Below, one piece after another: positions 1-7,460 of a stretch of 38,751 nucleotides of DNA (its first letter is position 1; every line of letters starts with the position of its first letter). The notes beneath the pieces were generated by a model. It saw nothing but the letters and a program-made list of their open reading frames with translations. It did no database searches and was not told where the DNA came from. This DNA comes from Bacteroidales bacterium (GTDB lineage: Bacteria; Bacteroidota; Bacteroidia; Bacteroidales; VadinHA17): positions 1-38,751 of the forward strand of contig JALOMO010000016.1 of NCBI GenBank assembly GCA_025455395.1. The letters run 5' to 3'. Position numbers and translations under genes: made by a program.

Positions 1-263
1 TTCTGGCCTATCTCAACAGAAAATGGAGGGTCCTGGTTAATTTCAATGACATCCGATTTTTCTCCTGCATCATTGTAATAGTCCATCTGTGAATAGGAGT
101 AATACAGAGAAAAGACCCACCCTGAAGCAGGAGAGATAAAATAATCGTTTGGGTTAAAGCTACCTCCGGCATAATGGCCTTGAGAATACAAGTTAAGAGA
201 GACAAAACACAGGCCAAGCATCATAGATGTTTTGAACCCGATAGGAGATTTCTTTGAATTCAT
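1..263 (-). CDS. Secreted/outer-membrane protein, N-terminal part only (runs off the left edge)
   Basis: This frame starts with ATG at 263 and stays open to base 1, giving 87 residues; the stop lies outside the window. The N-terminus is a signal peptide: basic start, hydrophobic stretch at about residues 13-27, then a likely cut near SQG. The mature start (HYAGGSFNPNDYFISPASGW) followed by alternating aromatic residues resembles outer-membrane transporter-like proteins of the phenol-degradation MetA type. This is a recognition from the opening strand only and is tentative. A good -7 box lies about 60 bases upstream. Another open frame over the same bases (8-217) is out of phase and lacks these properties. 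Confidence 0.6.
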   Translation of the reverse strand, partial: MNSKKSPIGFKTSMMLGLCFVSLNLYSQGHYAGGSFNPNDYFISPASGWVFSLYYSYSQMDYYNDAGEKSDVIEINQDPPFSVEIGQ

Positions 264-321
264 GATTATTGTTTATTGAAGGTTCTGAATGCTGTTTGTT
301 GAAGTAACCCTCCTGACTTTG

Positions 322-329
322 CAAATATA
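322..329 (-). promoter_or_regulatory. Bacteroidota-type -7 box for the left-edge outer-membrane gene
   Basis: On the minus strand this reads TATATTTG, an exact match to TAnnTTTG. No convincing TTG is seen 19-21 bases further upstream, so the -33 half is weak. It lies in the 142-base gap before the left-edge gene and would give a leader of about 50 bases. Confidence 0.45.
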
Positions 330-405
330 GCAATGAAATTTATGCTGAATAGAACACTCAGATCAGGACAAAGTTCATGACCTCCAGCCTCACACCCTCT
401 CTGCT

Positions 406-1224
406 TTATGCAGGAGTCATCACATGAATCGCGTCATCAATTTCTTTCCCGGTCTCAATGAAGTTTGTCAGATCATCCAGAAACCTTACCATCGGTGCTC
501 CGTCAATTACATCATGGTCAACAAGGATTGTCATGTTCAGTATTTCTCTGATTCTTACTTCATTGTCTACAACTACTGGTTTTTTCAGAACAGAGCCTAC
601 TCCGAAAGAAATGGGATGAACTGATTTGTGGATGAACCAGCCGTTTATTTTACCCATCATACCGACAGAAGTGACCGATACATTGCCCATTGTTCTGAAT
701 GCAGCCCCAGGGGTTAATAGCAATAGTTTCCAAAAAAGCCTTCGCAGGAAGCCCGGCAGGTGATAATATAGCCTTTCATACCAGGCCGATTTTTTTCTGA
801 GCACGATATCTGCAGAGTTCAGCTCATCCATTTTTGCTTTTTCAATCTCACCGGTAATTGTCATTGCCGATTTTTCGTTTGTCTTTTCAATTACGAGTGG
901 GATCGGCACCTTTGTGTCACCTATTTTCTTTTCTACAATTAATGAGACGTTTATGTCGTTGAATAGGATGATTTTCTTTTTGTTATAAAGATAGGCTGAG
1001 GCTTCAGGATGCTGGTGCAGGACATTAGCGATAACTTTTATGAGCCATGCATTGAATGACACTGTAATCCCGATTTTTCTCAGGTTTCTGAGTTTAGCCC
1101 TGCTTTCAGTGACATCGAATTCAAGCATTGCGGCTACATGATGTTTTCTTAGTCCAACGGCGAAGATGTCAAAGGTCGCAATCCTCGAACGCGGAATGGT
1201 TTGAAACCGGTAGGATTCGGTCAT
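406..1224 (-). CDS. Free-standing 2-oxoacid dehydrogenase E2-type acyltransferase domain protein
   Basis: The 272 residues correspond to the catalytic domain of dihydrolipoamide acyltransferases (CoA-dependent acyltransferase fold, PF00198). The C-terminal active-site segment DHDVIDGAPMVRFL (residues 236-249) keeps the His237 and Asp241 pair, but the usual Arg of DHRxxDG is Asp. There is no lipoyl domain or peripheral-subunit-binding domain, and no E1 or E3 gene nearby, so it is probably not part of a classical dehydrogenase complex. A basic, aromatic insert at about 147-172 (WYERLYYHLPGFLRRLFWK) could lie on a membrane or form an amphipathic helix. It follows the SIMPL gene by 40 bases on the same strand and may share its transcript. 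Substrate is unknown. Confidence 0.8.
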   Translation of the reverse strand: MTESYRFQTIPRSRIATFDIFAVGLRKHHVAAMLEFDVTESRAKLRNLRKIGITVSFNAWLIKVIANVLHQHPEASAYLYNKKKIILFNDINVSLIVEKKIGDTKVPIPLVIEKTNEKSAMTITGEIEKAKMDELNSADIVLRKKSAWYERLYYHLPGFLRRLFWKLLLLTPGAAFRTMGNVSVTSVGMMGKINGWFIHKSVHPISFGVGSVLKKPVVVDNEVRIREILNMTILVDHDVIDGAPMVRFLDDLTNFIETGKEIDDAIHVMTPA

Positions 1225-1264
1225 CTGGAAACTGGTTTATTTATCTGTGATGGCAATTCGTGAC

Positions 1265-1963
1265 TTAATTAATCTCATATTTTACGATAACTGTCTTTGA
1301 TAGATGAAGCTTTTCAAGATTTATTGTACCTGGAGACCGCACAGGTGTCACTCCACGACCGCCATATCCGGTTACATAAACCTCCTCTAAGGAAAAGAAA
1401 GCATTGTTGTAGTCATTCTGGCGGTCACCAACAATTTTGTATGACTCGTTAACCATTGATACTTTTCCAATGGTGATACCCATTTCTTTGGCGATAGTTT
1501 CTGCTTTTATTTTTGCTGAAGTCAGTGCCTTTATCAACAGGTCATTTCTTAGTATCTCTATTTGTGTGTGATCTAACTTGCTCACATAAAGATTGTCCAT
1601 TCCAACTTCAATACACTTTGTAACGATTGTATCCAATAAAGAAGGTTTAGTAATAATCAGATTATAAGCCTTATCCTGCTTGAACTTATTCCCTAGCTGT
1701 TCTCTTACGACATACCTGTTTATGGTAAAATTGCTCTTGTCAATACCTATCGAGGCCAGGAATTGTATAATATTATTCTCAAGGTTCACAATATCGCTTT
1801 CTTTTTTCGTGTTTTCTGTTTCCCTTACAGTCATGGAAAGAGTAATTAAGTCGGGATCTACTTCGATTTCTGAGATCCCGACGACGGTAATTGTCTTTTC
1901 ATTTGTTAACTGGCCAAAGGAGATTAACGGGCTTAGGGTAAGGAGTAATAGAAGTTTTTTCAT
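1265..1963 (-). CDS. SIMPL domain (DUF541) secreted protein
   Basis: A 232-residue protein with a clear signal peptide (MKKLLLLLTLSPLISFG, cut before QLTNE). The mature part matches the SIMPL/DUF541 family: it opens with TITVVGISEIEVDPDLITLSMTV and later has the family's helical stretch ending AETIAKEMGITIGKVSMVNE. Such proteins sit in the periplasm or outer membrane; bacterial members (for example YggE) are linked to oxidative-stress tolerance, but no enzymatic activity is established. The minus-strand sequence TAACTTTA about 20 bases before the ATG is one base off the -7 consensus. It is the first gene of a probable pair with the E2-type acyltransferase. Confidence 0.85.
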   Translation of the reverse strand: MKKLLLLLTLSPLISFGQLTNEKTITVVGISEIEVDPDLITLSMTVRETENTKKESDIVNLENNIIQFLASIGIDKSNFTINRYVVREQLGNKFKQDKAYNLIITKPSLLDTIVTKCIEVGMDNLYVSKLDHTQIEILRNDLLIKALTSAKIKAETIAKEMGITIGKVSMVNESYKIVGDRQNDYNNAFFSLEEVYVTGYGGRGVTPVRSPGTINLEKLHLSKTVIVKYEIN

Positions 1964-2115
1964 GGTTATTTCTTTTTCGTAAAGTTAATGGGTCTGGCAG
2001 AAATTTCATCATTGTTTATGTCCTGGTAAACCATGACGAACTGGCACCTGGGTGATCAGGGAGGGTTGTCCCACGCTTTTTCTCAGAACTCAATCTCACT
2101 CTGGTCATGCAGAGG

Positions 2116-2150
2116 AGGGGCACGGGGCATGGAGCGAGGTGCAGGGCGCA
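2116..2150 (+). repeat. Degenerate 7-bp tandem repeat, array 1 (consensus NGGRGCA)
   Basis: Five consecutive heptamers can be read on the plus strand: AGGGGCA, CGGGGCA, TGGAGCG, AGGTGCA, GGGCGCA. The array lies in the 211-base gap between the SIMPL gene and the small beta-barrel gene, just past the latter's stop codon. Open frames crossing it look like translated repeat, not genes. A second array of the same unit in the same orientation is at 2800-2841. Confidence 0.7.
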
Positions 2151-2174
2151 AGGGTTATGGGAGGTCGTGGTTGG

Positions 2175-2687
2175 CTAAAATGCAATTCCCAATCCGAGGC
2201 CGTAAGGAAAAAACTTGGGATCACCTCCTACAACATCGATGTAATCAAAAGGAATATCAAGATGTAATCTGAAGGAGAAGGCTATCTTTCTTTTTTTGAG
2301 AAGGGAAAGCCTGTAACCAAGTATTAAATATGTTACGGCATCTCTGTCTGGATGATCGAATATAAGTGTGTTTCCAAGTCCAAATTCAAAAAAACTTGTT
2401 CGCCTGCCAATATTTCCTGAAAAATGAAAGGGTAATGTCTTATAGCTGGTCTCAGCGTCAGATAATGCACTTCCTAAACCTGCACCGGCAGACAGAAGTA
2501 ATGAGTTGCTGCTGAAAATAAGTCTTTCATATTCAAAAGCAATATAGGTCGCGCCGCCACCTACACTCCAGTATATTGCATTCATGGGCCTTCTGTGCTG
2601 TGATTCGCCGGGAACCTGTGCATTTAATGCTATAGCTATGCAAGGGAGTACTAAAACCAATACTGCACATTTATTAAGGTCAGGCAT
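2175..2687 (-). CDS. Small secreted, probably beta-barrel outer-membrane protein
   Basis: A 170-residue protein with an N-terminal signal sequence (hydrophobic residues 8-21, likely cut after LNA before QVPGE). The mature part alternates polar and hydrophobic/aromatic residues in short Gly-bounded strands (SVGGGATYIAFEYERLIF, LLLSAGAGLGSAL, TSFFEFGLGNTLIF) and ends in GLGLGIAF, a Phe-terminated last strand typical of outer-membrane barrels. About eight strands would fit. Function is unknown. It is a single gene with its own near-consensus promoter at 2724-2754, and 7-bp repeat arrays lie on both sides. Confidence 0.7.
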   Translation of the reverse strand: MPDLNKCAVLVLVLPCIAIALNAQVPGESQHRRPMNAIYWSVGGGATYIAFEYERLIFSSNSLLLSAGAGLGSALSDAETSYKTLPFHFSGNIGRRTSFFEFGLGNTLIFDHPDRDAVTYLILGYRLSLLKKRKIAFSFRLHLDIPFDYIDVVGGDPKFFPYGLGLGIAF

Positions 2688-2723
2688 GGCTTAACAGTGC
2701 TTTTTGTTTCTTAGAGACTCAGG

Positions 2724-2754
2724 CGAAGTTACAAAAGGAAAACACCGAAGTCAA
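2724..2754 (-). promoter_or_regulatory. Promoter of the small beta-barrel gene (TTG-N20-TAACTTCG)
   Basis: Read on the minus strand, TTG (2754-2752) is followed by 20 bases and then TAACTTCG (2731-2724), one mismatch from the TAnnTTTG -7 box. Transcription would start near 2717, about 30 bases before the ATG at 2687. Confidence 0.6.
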
Positions 2755-2799
2755 GTTCGCTCTTGTTATGCGGTTTCATGGTTAACGCTCAGGGCTCCA

Positions 2800-2841
2800 G
2801 GGAGCAGTGGGCGAGGAGCATGGGGCAAGGAGCATGGAGCA
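2800..2841 (+). repeat. Degenerate 7-bp tandem repeat, array 2 (consensus NGGRGCA)
   Basis: Six consecutive heptamers: GGGAGCA, GTGGGCG, AGGAGCA, TGGGGCA, AGGAGCA, TGGAGCA. The unit and orientation are the same as in the array at 2116-2150. It lies in the 253-base gap between the divergent genes at 2687 (minus) and 2941 (plus), upstream of both promoter regions. Open frames crossing it are repeat-derived. Confidence 0.75.
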
Positions 2842-2940
2842 CAATTGGTATTTCCGGGTTATTCGTTTATCATTTATTGTTCATCGTGAGTCAGGCTTAT
2901 GGGAATAAACTCTTAACTTTCCGGATTGGAATTTTAACCG

Positions 2941-3630
2941 ATGAAAAGATCACACTATTGCTGCTTCAGACGCCTGATCCTTCAGGCTGTGGTGCTCTGC
3001 TGCATTGCACAGGCAACAGCGGCACAGACCGCCACCGGCAGTGGGCAGACACAGTTCCTGTTCCCTGAGTTTACAGAATGCACGGTAAGGATGAAAACCG
3101 GCTCACTGCGGAGTATAATAGCCAACTATAACACCGTCACCGAGAAACTGGTCTTTTTGAAAGACAGCATACCTGTTGATATGACAAAAATTATGTTTGT
3201 TGACACTGTTTCCATATCAAACAGGAAATTTGTACCGGTAAACGAAATATTTTATGAGGTTCTCATTAATGCACCGGTCTCACTCTTCATCCGGCACAAA
3301 AGCAATCTCATACCTCCGGGCCAGCCGTCAGGTTACGGCGGGACTTCCCAGACAGCTTCAATACAATCGGTGTCCTCCATCAGCTCAAGGAGCGGCATCT
3401 ATAACCTGAAACTGCCTGATGATTATAATGTAATTCCTTCACCGGTGTTTTGGGTCCGCAGGGAGGGAGTGATGTCAGAATTTCTCAACAAAAAGCAGTT
3501 TCTGAAGATATTTCCGGATATTGACACTAAAATAGAGGGTTATATAAAAGATAATCACCTTAAAATTGACAATCGTGATGACCTGGTAACAATTGTCAAT
3601 TTCTGCAACGAAATATTAAGGCTGAACTAA
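2941..3630 (+). CDS. Secreted protein of unknown function (Bacteroidota GYGGTS-type family)
   Basis: A 229-residue protein with a signal peptide (basic start, hydrophobic 12-24, likely cut after ATAA before QTATG). The mature part carries a pattern seen in a widespread but uncharacterised Bacteroidota family: a beta-rich half, then PPGQPSGYGGTSQTASIQSV at about residues 121-140, YNLKLPDDYNV, and a helical C-terminus FLNKKQFLKIFPD. No enzyme motif is visible. The protein at 11879-12613 has a similar ending (KKKSLEKLFPEAKELL) and may be a distant paralogue. It converges on the MFS gene with only three bases between the stop codons, so any terminator must lie inside the opposing gene. Confidence 0.75.
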   Translation: MKRSHYCCFRRLILQAVVLCCIAQATAAQTATGSGQTQFLFPEFTECTVRMKTGSLRSIIANYNTVTEKLVFLKDSIPVDMTKIMFVDTVSISNRKFVPVNEIFYEVLINAPVSLFIRHKSNLIPPGQPSGYGGTSQTASIQSVSSISSRSGIYNLKLPDDYNVIPSPVFWVRREGVMSEFLNKKQFLKIFPDIDTKIEGYIKDNHLKIDNRDDLVTIVNFCNEILRLN

Positions 3631-3633
3631 ATT

Positions 3634-4863
3634 TTAAGTTTTTCTGATCGCAGATCCTGTCTCCTTCAGCTTAAAGGTGAGAAGGATAGCTAGGGCCACG
3701 CCAAAAAGGAGTGGGAGAAATGCAACCTGGTAATTGCTATGCTCAAGCTGTGACGTATCTGTTGCGGTCCTGGTCAGGAACCAGGCAAATACAGGTCCGA
3801 GCAAAGCGCTGAATGTGAAGTTGATGAAGTTTATAGCCCCGGTTGCAGTACCGCTCAGATGAGGAGGGTTAGCCTCCTTTATGACAGTGTATGTCAGCAT
3901 TGCCGCTCCTGAAGCAATACCTGCTGTTAATCCGGGTACGAAAGGAGGCACAATGCCGGGTCTTCCGAAAAGAATATACACCAGGCAAAGAAGTAACACT
4001 GTTGCTCCTCCGAAAATGACAGGTTTACGTCGACCAATGCGGTCAGAAATGAACCCGAGCAAGGGGCATCCTATTATCCATCCGAATGGAACACTTGCCG
4101 ATCTCAGCACAGCGGTACCATAGTCCATTCCATGTGCATCCTGGAGGAAGCGAACACCCCAGACCATGTCGAAGATGGTAGTGGGTATGAATAACAGTCC
4201 GGCTATTATTCCGCACAATATTGACTGCGGGTTGCTGAAGACAATCTTCATAGCAGCACCGGTGCTTTTGAGCCATTTACCCTCCGTTTTCGGAACGTCA
4301 TCTTTTGGCAGCATGAGCCAGAGTACGGCTCCGATTGCCAGTCCGGCGAATCCCATAGCTATCCAGTATGTATGCCATGATACTCCTCCGCTTATCATGG
4401 GGCCAACGGCGAACTGCCCCGCTGATCCGCCGGCCATGCCGAACATCTGTGTTGCTCCGATAAGGGTAGCTGCCCTGGTGGCAGGAAAGTGTTTGCTGGC
4501 GATGTATACAGCACCGACAAGCGCAAACACTCCTCCGGCTCCCTGCAGTAATCTGCCGGCACTGCCTATTGCATGGTTCCCGGTAGCAAACATAAGGGCA
4601 CCGAGGCCGACGGCAACTGCACCAAAAGGAATTACCTTTCTGGTGCCGAGACGGTCAAGTGCTACGCCTGCAACCAGGCTGAAAGGTGAATAACCGTAAT
4701 AGAAAAGGCCCACCATAGAGGCAATGCCCAGTGCGCTTAGTCCGAAAGCTTCTGACAGCTCGGGTATCATCACTGCCGGCGAAGAGCGGAGAGTATACTG
4801 GTAGAAATAATATACCGCTGCCAACAGCCACGCCACTGTGGCCATTCTTGTGTTCTTGCTCAT
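3634..4863 (-). CDS. Major facilitator superfamily transporter
   Basis: A 409-residue protein with about 12 hydrophobic segments in two halves. The MFS loop motif appears twice: GVALDRLGTRK between helices 2 and 3, and GFISDRIGRRK in the equivalent place of the second half. The N-terminus (YYFYQYTLRSSPAVMIPEL) and overall layout resemble carboxylate/organic-anion carriers of the MFS, but the substrate cannot be read from sequence. It starts 29 bases after the stop of the serine dehydratase gene on the same strand and is probably co-transcribed. A serine-derived product such as pyruvate, or serine itself, is a reasonable guess for cargo, but only a guess. Confidence 0.88.
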   Translation of the reverse strand: MSKNTRMATVAWLLAAVYYFYQYTLRSSPAVMIPELSEAFGLSALGIASMVGLFYYGYSPFSLVAGVALDRLGTRKVIPFGAVAVGLGALMFATGNHAIGSAGRLLQGAGGVFALVGAVYIASKHFPATRAATLIGATQMFGMAGGSAGQFAVGPMISGGVSWHTYWIAMGFAGLAIGAVLWLMLPKDDVPKTEGKWLKSTGAAMKIVFSNPQSILCGIIAGLLFIPTTIFDMVWGVRFLQDAHGMDYGTAVLRSASVPFGWIIGCPLLGFISDRIGRRKPVIFGGATVLLLCLVYILFGRPGIVPPFVPGLTAGIASGAAMLTYTVIKEANPPHLSGTATGAINFINFTFSALLGPVFAWFLTRTATDTSQLEHSNYQVAFLPLLFGVALAILLTFKLKETGSAIRKT

Positions 4864-4892
4864 ATGCCGGGCCCTTTCCTTACTGGTAATGA

Positions 4893-6524
4893 CTAGCAGA
4901 GGACTACAGATACAGCCAGACCGCCTTCAGAGGTCTCTTTGTATTTGGAGTTCATCTCCTTAGCTGTAAGAGCCATCGCGGCTATCGTAGTGTCAAGATC
5001 AACGCGGCGCTCATGTGGATTCTCCTCACTGGCGATGCAGTATGCAGTCCATGCCTTGACAGCTCCGTAGGCACAGCGTTCGATACATGGAACCTGAACA
5101 TATCCGGCAACCGGATCGCATGTCATGCCAAGATGAGCCTCCAGTGCAGATTCAGCAGCGTTGGAGACAACCTTAGGCCCTTCTCCACAAGCCTCTGCGA
5201 TCATTGCAGCACCCATTGAAGAGCCTACCCCTACCTCTGCCTGGCATCCGCCTTCGGCACCTGATAGGGTAGCATTATGTTTACAGAGATATCCTATAGC
5301 TGCTGCTGCAAGAAACCCGTCACGGATTTTTTGTGTTGATATATTTTTATCACGCAGCGACTTGAGCACAGCCGGGATGATGCCGGCAGAACCTGCGGTG
5401 GGGGCTGTTACTATTATATGGCCGCGGGCGTTCTCCTCTCCCATGGCAAAGCCGTATGATGCCACTGTTGTGATAGCCCTTCCGGCATCACCCTTGTTGA
5501 CTTTCATCAGCTGCATTCCTGCTGCCTTGCTATAAAGTTTGATCGGACCGGGAAGAAGGCCATCAACCATCAGTCCGGTCTCCACGCCACGAACCATTAC
5601 TTCTGCTACCTGATCGAGGAACTCCCATATAGCCTTTTCACTTTTCCCTGAGATAGCCATCTCATTTTCAAGCAACAGTTTTCCAAGGGGTATGTTATCG
5701 TCAATCAGATATTTCTTCAGCTCTCTTGCATATTGATAAGGATATTTAGGCTGACCCTTCTCGGGGATTGTGTAGCCTTTCCATTCGATAAATCCACCAC
5801 CAACAGAATAGTATTCAAGCTCATATAATGATTCTGTTCCTGCCAGAAGCTTGCAGGTCATTGTGTTCGGATGGTGAAATTCGCCCTTGGTTGCGTCAAA
5901 AACAATATCCTTAATGGTAAGATTGAGGGTTTTCGGGCCAAGAGTCAGCTGGTAGGTTTTATCAGGATTGGCAGCCAGATCATCGAGGAACTGCGGCGGA
6001 CATTCGGCAGGTGACTTACCTAACAGGCCGGCAAGAGAAGCCCGGTCTGTGCCATGACCTTTGCCCGTTGCGCTCAGGCTCCCGAAAAGGTGCACCTTAA
6101 GCCCTGTAGCCCTGTTTAACTGATCAGCAGGGAGCTTGGAAATTCTCTGAAAGAAATCGTATGTAATCCTCATCGGACCCATGGTATGAGAACTTGAAGG
6201 CCCTGGTCCCATTTTGTAAAATTCTTCAAGAGTGGTCAGGACAGGCCCTTTTCCTTTCTGTACGACGCCGAGATCAGAGGAGAGTCCTTTTGCAAGAGTG
6301 TCAGCTGTGGCTGCCGCTTCTCCCGCCGGTTTGACTGATTTGCCGCAACCAACGAGCAGCGCTCCCGCAGATGCTGCCAGTACAGTTCGTCCGAAATTAC
6401 GGCGTGAGAAAAGGGTACGGTCTTCATGACCGGTCTTTACCGATCCGCAGGTATCACATCCTTGCGAAACGCAGCTGCCGCAGAGATCCGCTGCAGAGAA
6501 ATCAGGATCAGGTGATTTTTTCAT
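4893..6524 (-). CDS. L-serine dehydratase (iron-sulfur type) with a Tat/lipoprotein-like leader
   Basis: Iron-sulfur L-serine ammonia-lyases convert serine to pyruvate and ammonia. The beta-domain motif GPGPSSSHTMGP is at residues 106-117. The alpha domain has cluster cysteines 427 (GAEGGCQAEVG), 469 (MTCDPV) and 480 (VPCIER), spaced 42 and 11 as in the Legionella enzyme, plus a C-terminal Cys543 matching that enzyme's tail-in-mouth ligand. The enzyme therefore looks intact. Unusually, about 85 extra N-terminal residues hold a Cys cluster (CGSCVSQGCDTC, 15-26), a twin-Arg motif SRRNFG (40-45), a hydrophobic stretch and a lipobox LVGC ending at Cys60. This suggests Tat export and lipid anchoring. 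I chose the ATG at 6524; an in-frame GTG at 6533 would add three residues. The MFS gene follows by 29 bases. Confidence 0.9.
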   Translation of the reverse strand: MKKSPDPDFSAADLCGSCVSQGCDTCGSVKTGHEDRTLFSRRNFGRTVLAASAGALLVGCGKSVKPAGEAAATADTLAKGLSSDLGVVQKGKGPVLTTLEEFYKMGPGPSSSHTMGPMRITYDFFQRISKLPADQLNRATGLKVHLFGSLSATGKGHGTDRASLAGLLGKSPAECPPQFLDDLAANPDKTYQLTLGPKTLNLTIKDIVFDATKGEFHHPNTMTCKLLAGTESLYELEYYSVGGGFIEWKGYTIPEKGQPKYPYQYARELKKYLIDDNIPLGKLLLENEMAISGKSEKAIWEFLDQVAEVMVRGVETGLMVDGLLPGPIKLYSKAAGMQLMKVNKGDAGRAITTVASYGFAMGEENARGHIIVTAPTAGSAGIIPAVLKSLRDKNISTQKIRDGFLAAAAIGYLCKHNATLSGAEGGCQAEVGVGSSMGAAMIAEACGEGPKVVSNAAESALEAHLGMTCDPVAGYVQVPCIERCAYGAVKAWTAYCIASEENPHERRVDLDTTIAAMALTAKEMNSKYKETSEGGLAVSVVLC

Positions 6525-6684
6525 AATTGACACTCTTTTTTGATTTAGTTATTACAAAAGGACCAATTCATTGTTTCACTCTTTTCAACAGAGCAAATAA
6601 AAATAGGCATTATGCAAAGAATCTTCTAAACGGGCCCGTCTAACAATGACCCTCCACCGAAACCCCCATAAAAGTATGCAGCAA

Positions 6685-7455
6685 TTATTTCATTTTCTCC
6701 GCAATGACCAGCATCTCAAAGTCCTTTGTGGTCAGCCTGTCATTTCTTGAGAATGCCCCGAGCTTAGCAGCGAAAATATCAATCTTTCTGTAGCCAAGGG
6801 TTTTAAGCAGCCATGTTATCTCACTTGGAATATAATATCTTTCGTTGCACTCAAGCTTCTTTATATTGCCAGAGTCATCCTCAAACTCTGTGATATTGTG
6901 GTCACGGAATGTCATGATATCGAATGTATTGCCGTGATATGTGGCATTACCTTCCGCGGTTGTATCGTTGCAGAACTGCTCCACTGAGTTGAATACCGGG
7001 AAAAGGCCATTCAGGGTGGTGAAGATGAGTTTGCTACCGGGCTTAAGAGACCTGGTAACACTCTGCAATATCTCAAAATTCATTTCGTCTGTTTCCATCA
7101 GCGGGAAGCCCCCTTCGCAAAGCATTATTGCGAAATCAAACTCCCTTTCAAAGGGCAGCTTCCTTGCATCGTGCTGCAGGAATTGAATTTCCAGGCCACA
7201 TGCGGTTGCCTTCTCACGGGCTCTTGCAAGCTGTGACTCAGACAAATCAACGCCGGTGACATTGTAACCTCTCTTTGAGAGCTCGATTGAATGCCTTCCT
7301 GTGCCGCATCCTACGTCGAGTATTTTCAGGCTCCTGTCATAATTCAGTTCTTCCTCAAGGAAGTTGCACTCACCGGTCGTTCCCTGTGTAAAGCTCTCAT
7401 TATCATATTTATTACCGTAATTCTCAAAGAGTTCTTCGTACCACTGTTTCCTCAT
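6685..7455 (-). CDS. Class I SAM-dependent methyltransferase
   Basis: A 256-residue cytoplasmic protein with a Rossmann-type methyltransferase core. Motif I is ILDVGCGTGRHSIEL (about 45-59), the ribose-binding acidic residue is in VTGVDLSESQL, and motif II/III is seen in LQHDARKLPFEREFDFAIM. The N-terminal WYEELFENYGNKYDNE and the layout match the Methyltransf_11/25 group that acts on small molecules; the substrate is not predictable. It starts five bases after the stop of the secreted Ntn hydrolase gene, so the two are almost certainly one transcript. The 160 bases beyond its stop contain a short palindrome ACGGGCCCGT (6630-6639) but no convincing terminator. Confidence 0.85.
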   Translation of the reverse strand: MRKQWYEELFENYGNKYDNESFTQGTTGECNFLEEELNYDRSLKILDVGCGTGRHSIELSKRGYNVTGVDLSESQLARAREKATACGLEIQFLQHDARKLPFEREFDFAIMLCEGGFPLMETDEMNFEILQSVTRSLKPGSKLIFTTLNGLFPVFNSVEQFCNDTTAEGNATYHGNTFDIMTFRDHNITEFEDDSGNIKKLECNERYYIPSEITWLLKTLGYRKIDIFAAKLGAFSRNDRLTTKDFEMLVIAEKMK

Positions 7456-7460
7456 GGTTA

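Noticed and set aside
8..217. A 69-codon minus-strand open frame at the left edge
   Set aside because: It is out of phase with the longer frame starting at 263, which has a signal peptide and an upstream -7 box and continues past the window edge.
2033..2272. Two plus-strand open frames across the first 7-bp array
   Set aside because: They consist of translated repeat and overlap the end of the minus-strand barrel gene; no protein-like features.
2116..2841. CRISPR array considered for the short repeats
   Set aside because: The units are 7 bp in direct tandem with no spacers, and no cas genes are present.
2704..3068. Plus-strand open frames over the second 7-bp array
   Set aside because: They are repeat-derived and run out of phase into the secreted protein gene at 2941.
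4043..4693. Long open frames antisense or out of frame in the MFS gene
   Set aside because: Shadows of a well-supported transporter gene; no independent motifs.
5161..5535. A 124-codon plus-strand open frame inside the serine dehydratase gene
   Set aside because: It lies antisense to the catalytic domain and has an Ala/Pro/Ser-rich composition typical of antisense reading.
6630..6639. Palindrome ACGGGCCCGT after the methyltransferase gene considered as a terminator
   Set aside because: It has no loop and no T-run, so it cannot form a standard terminator; a 10-bp palindrome alone is weak evidence.
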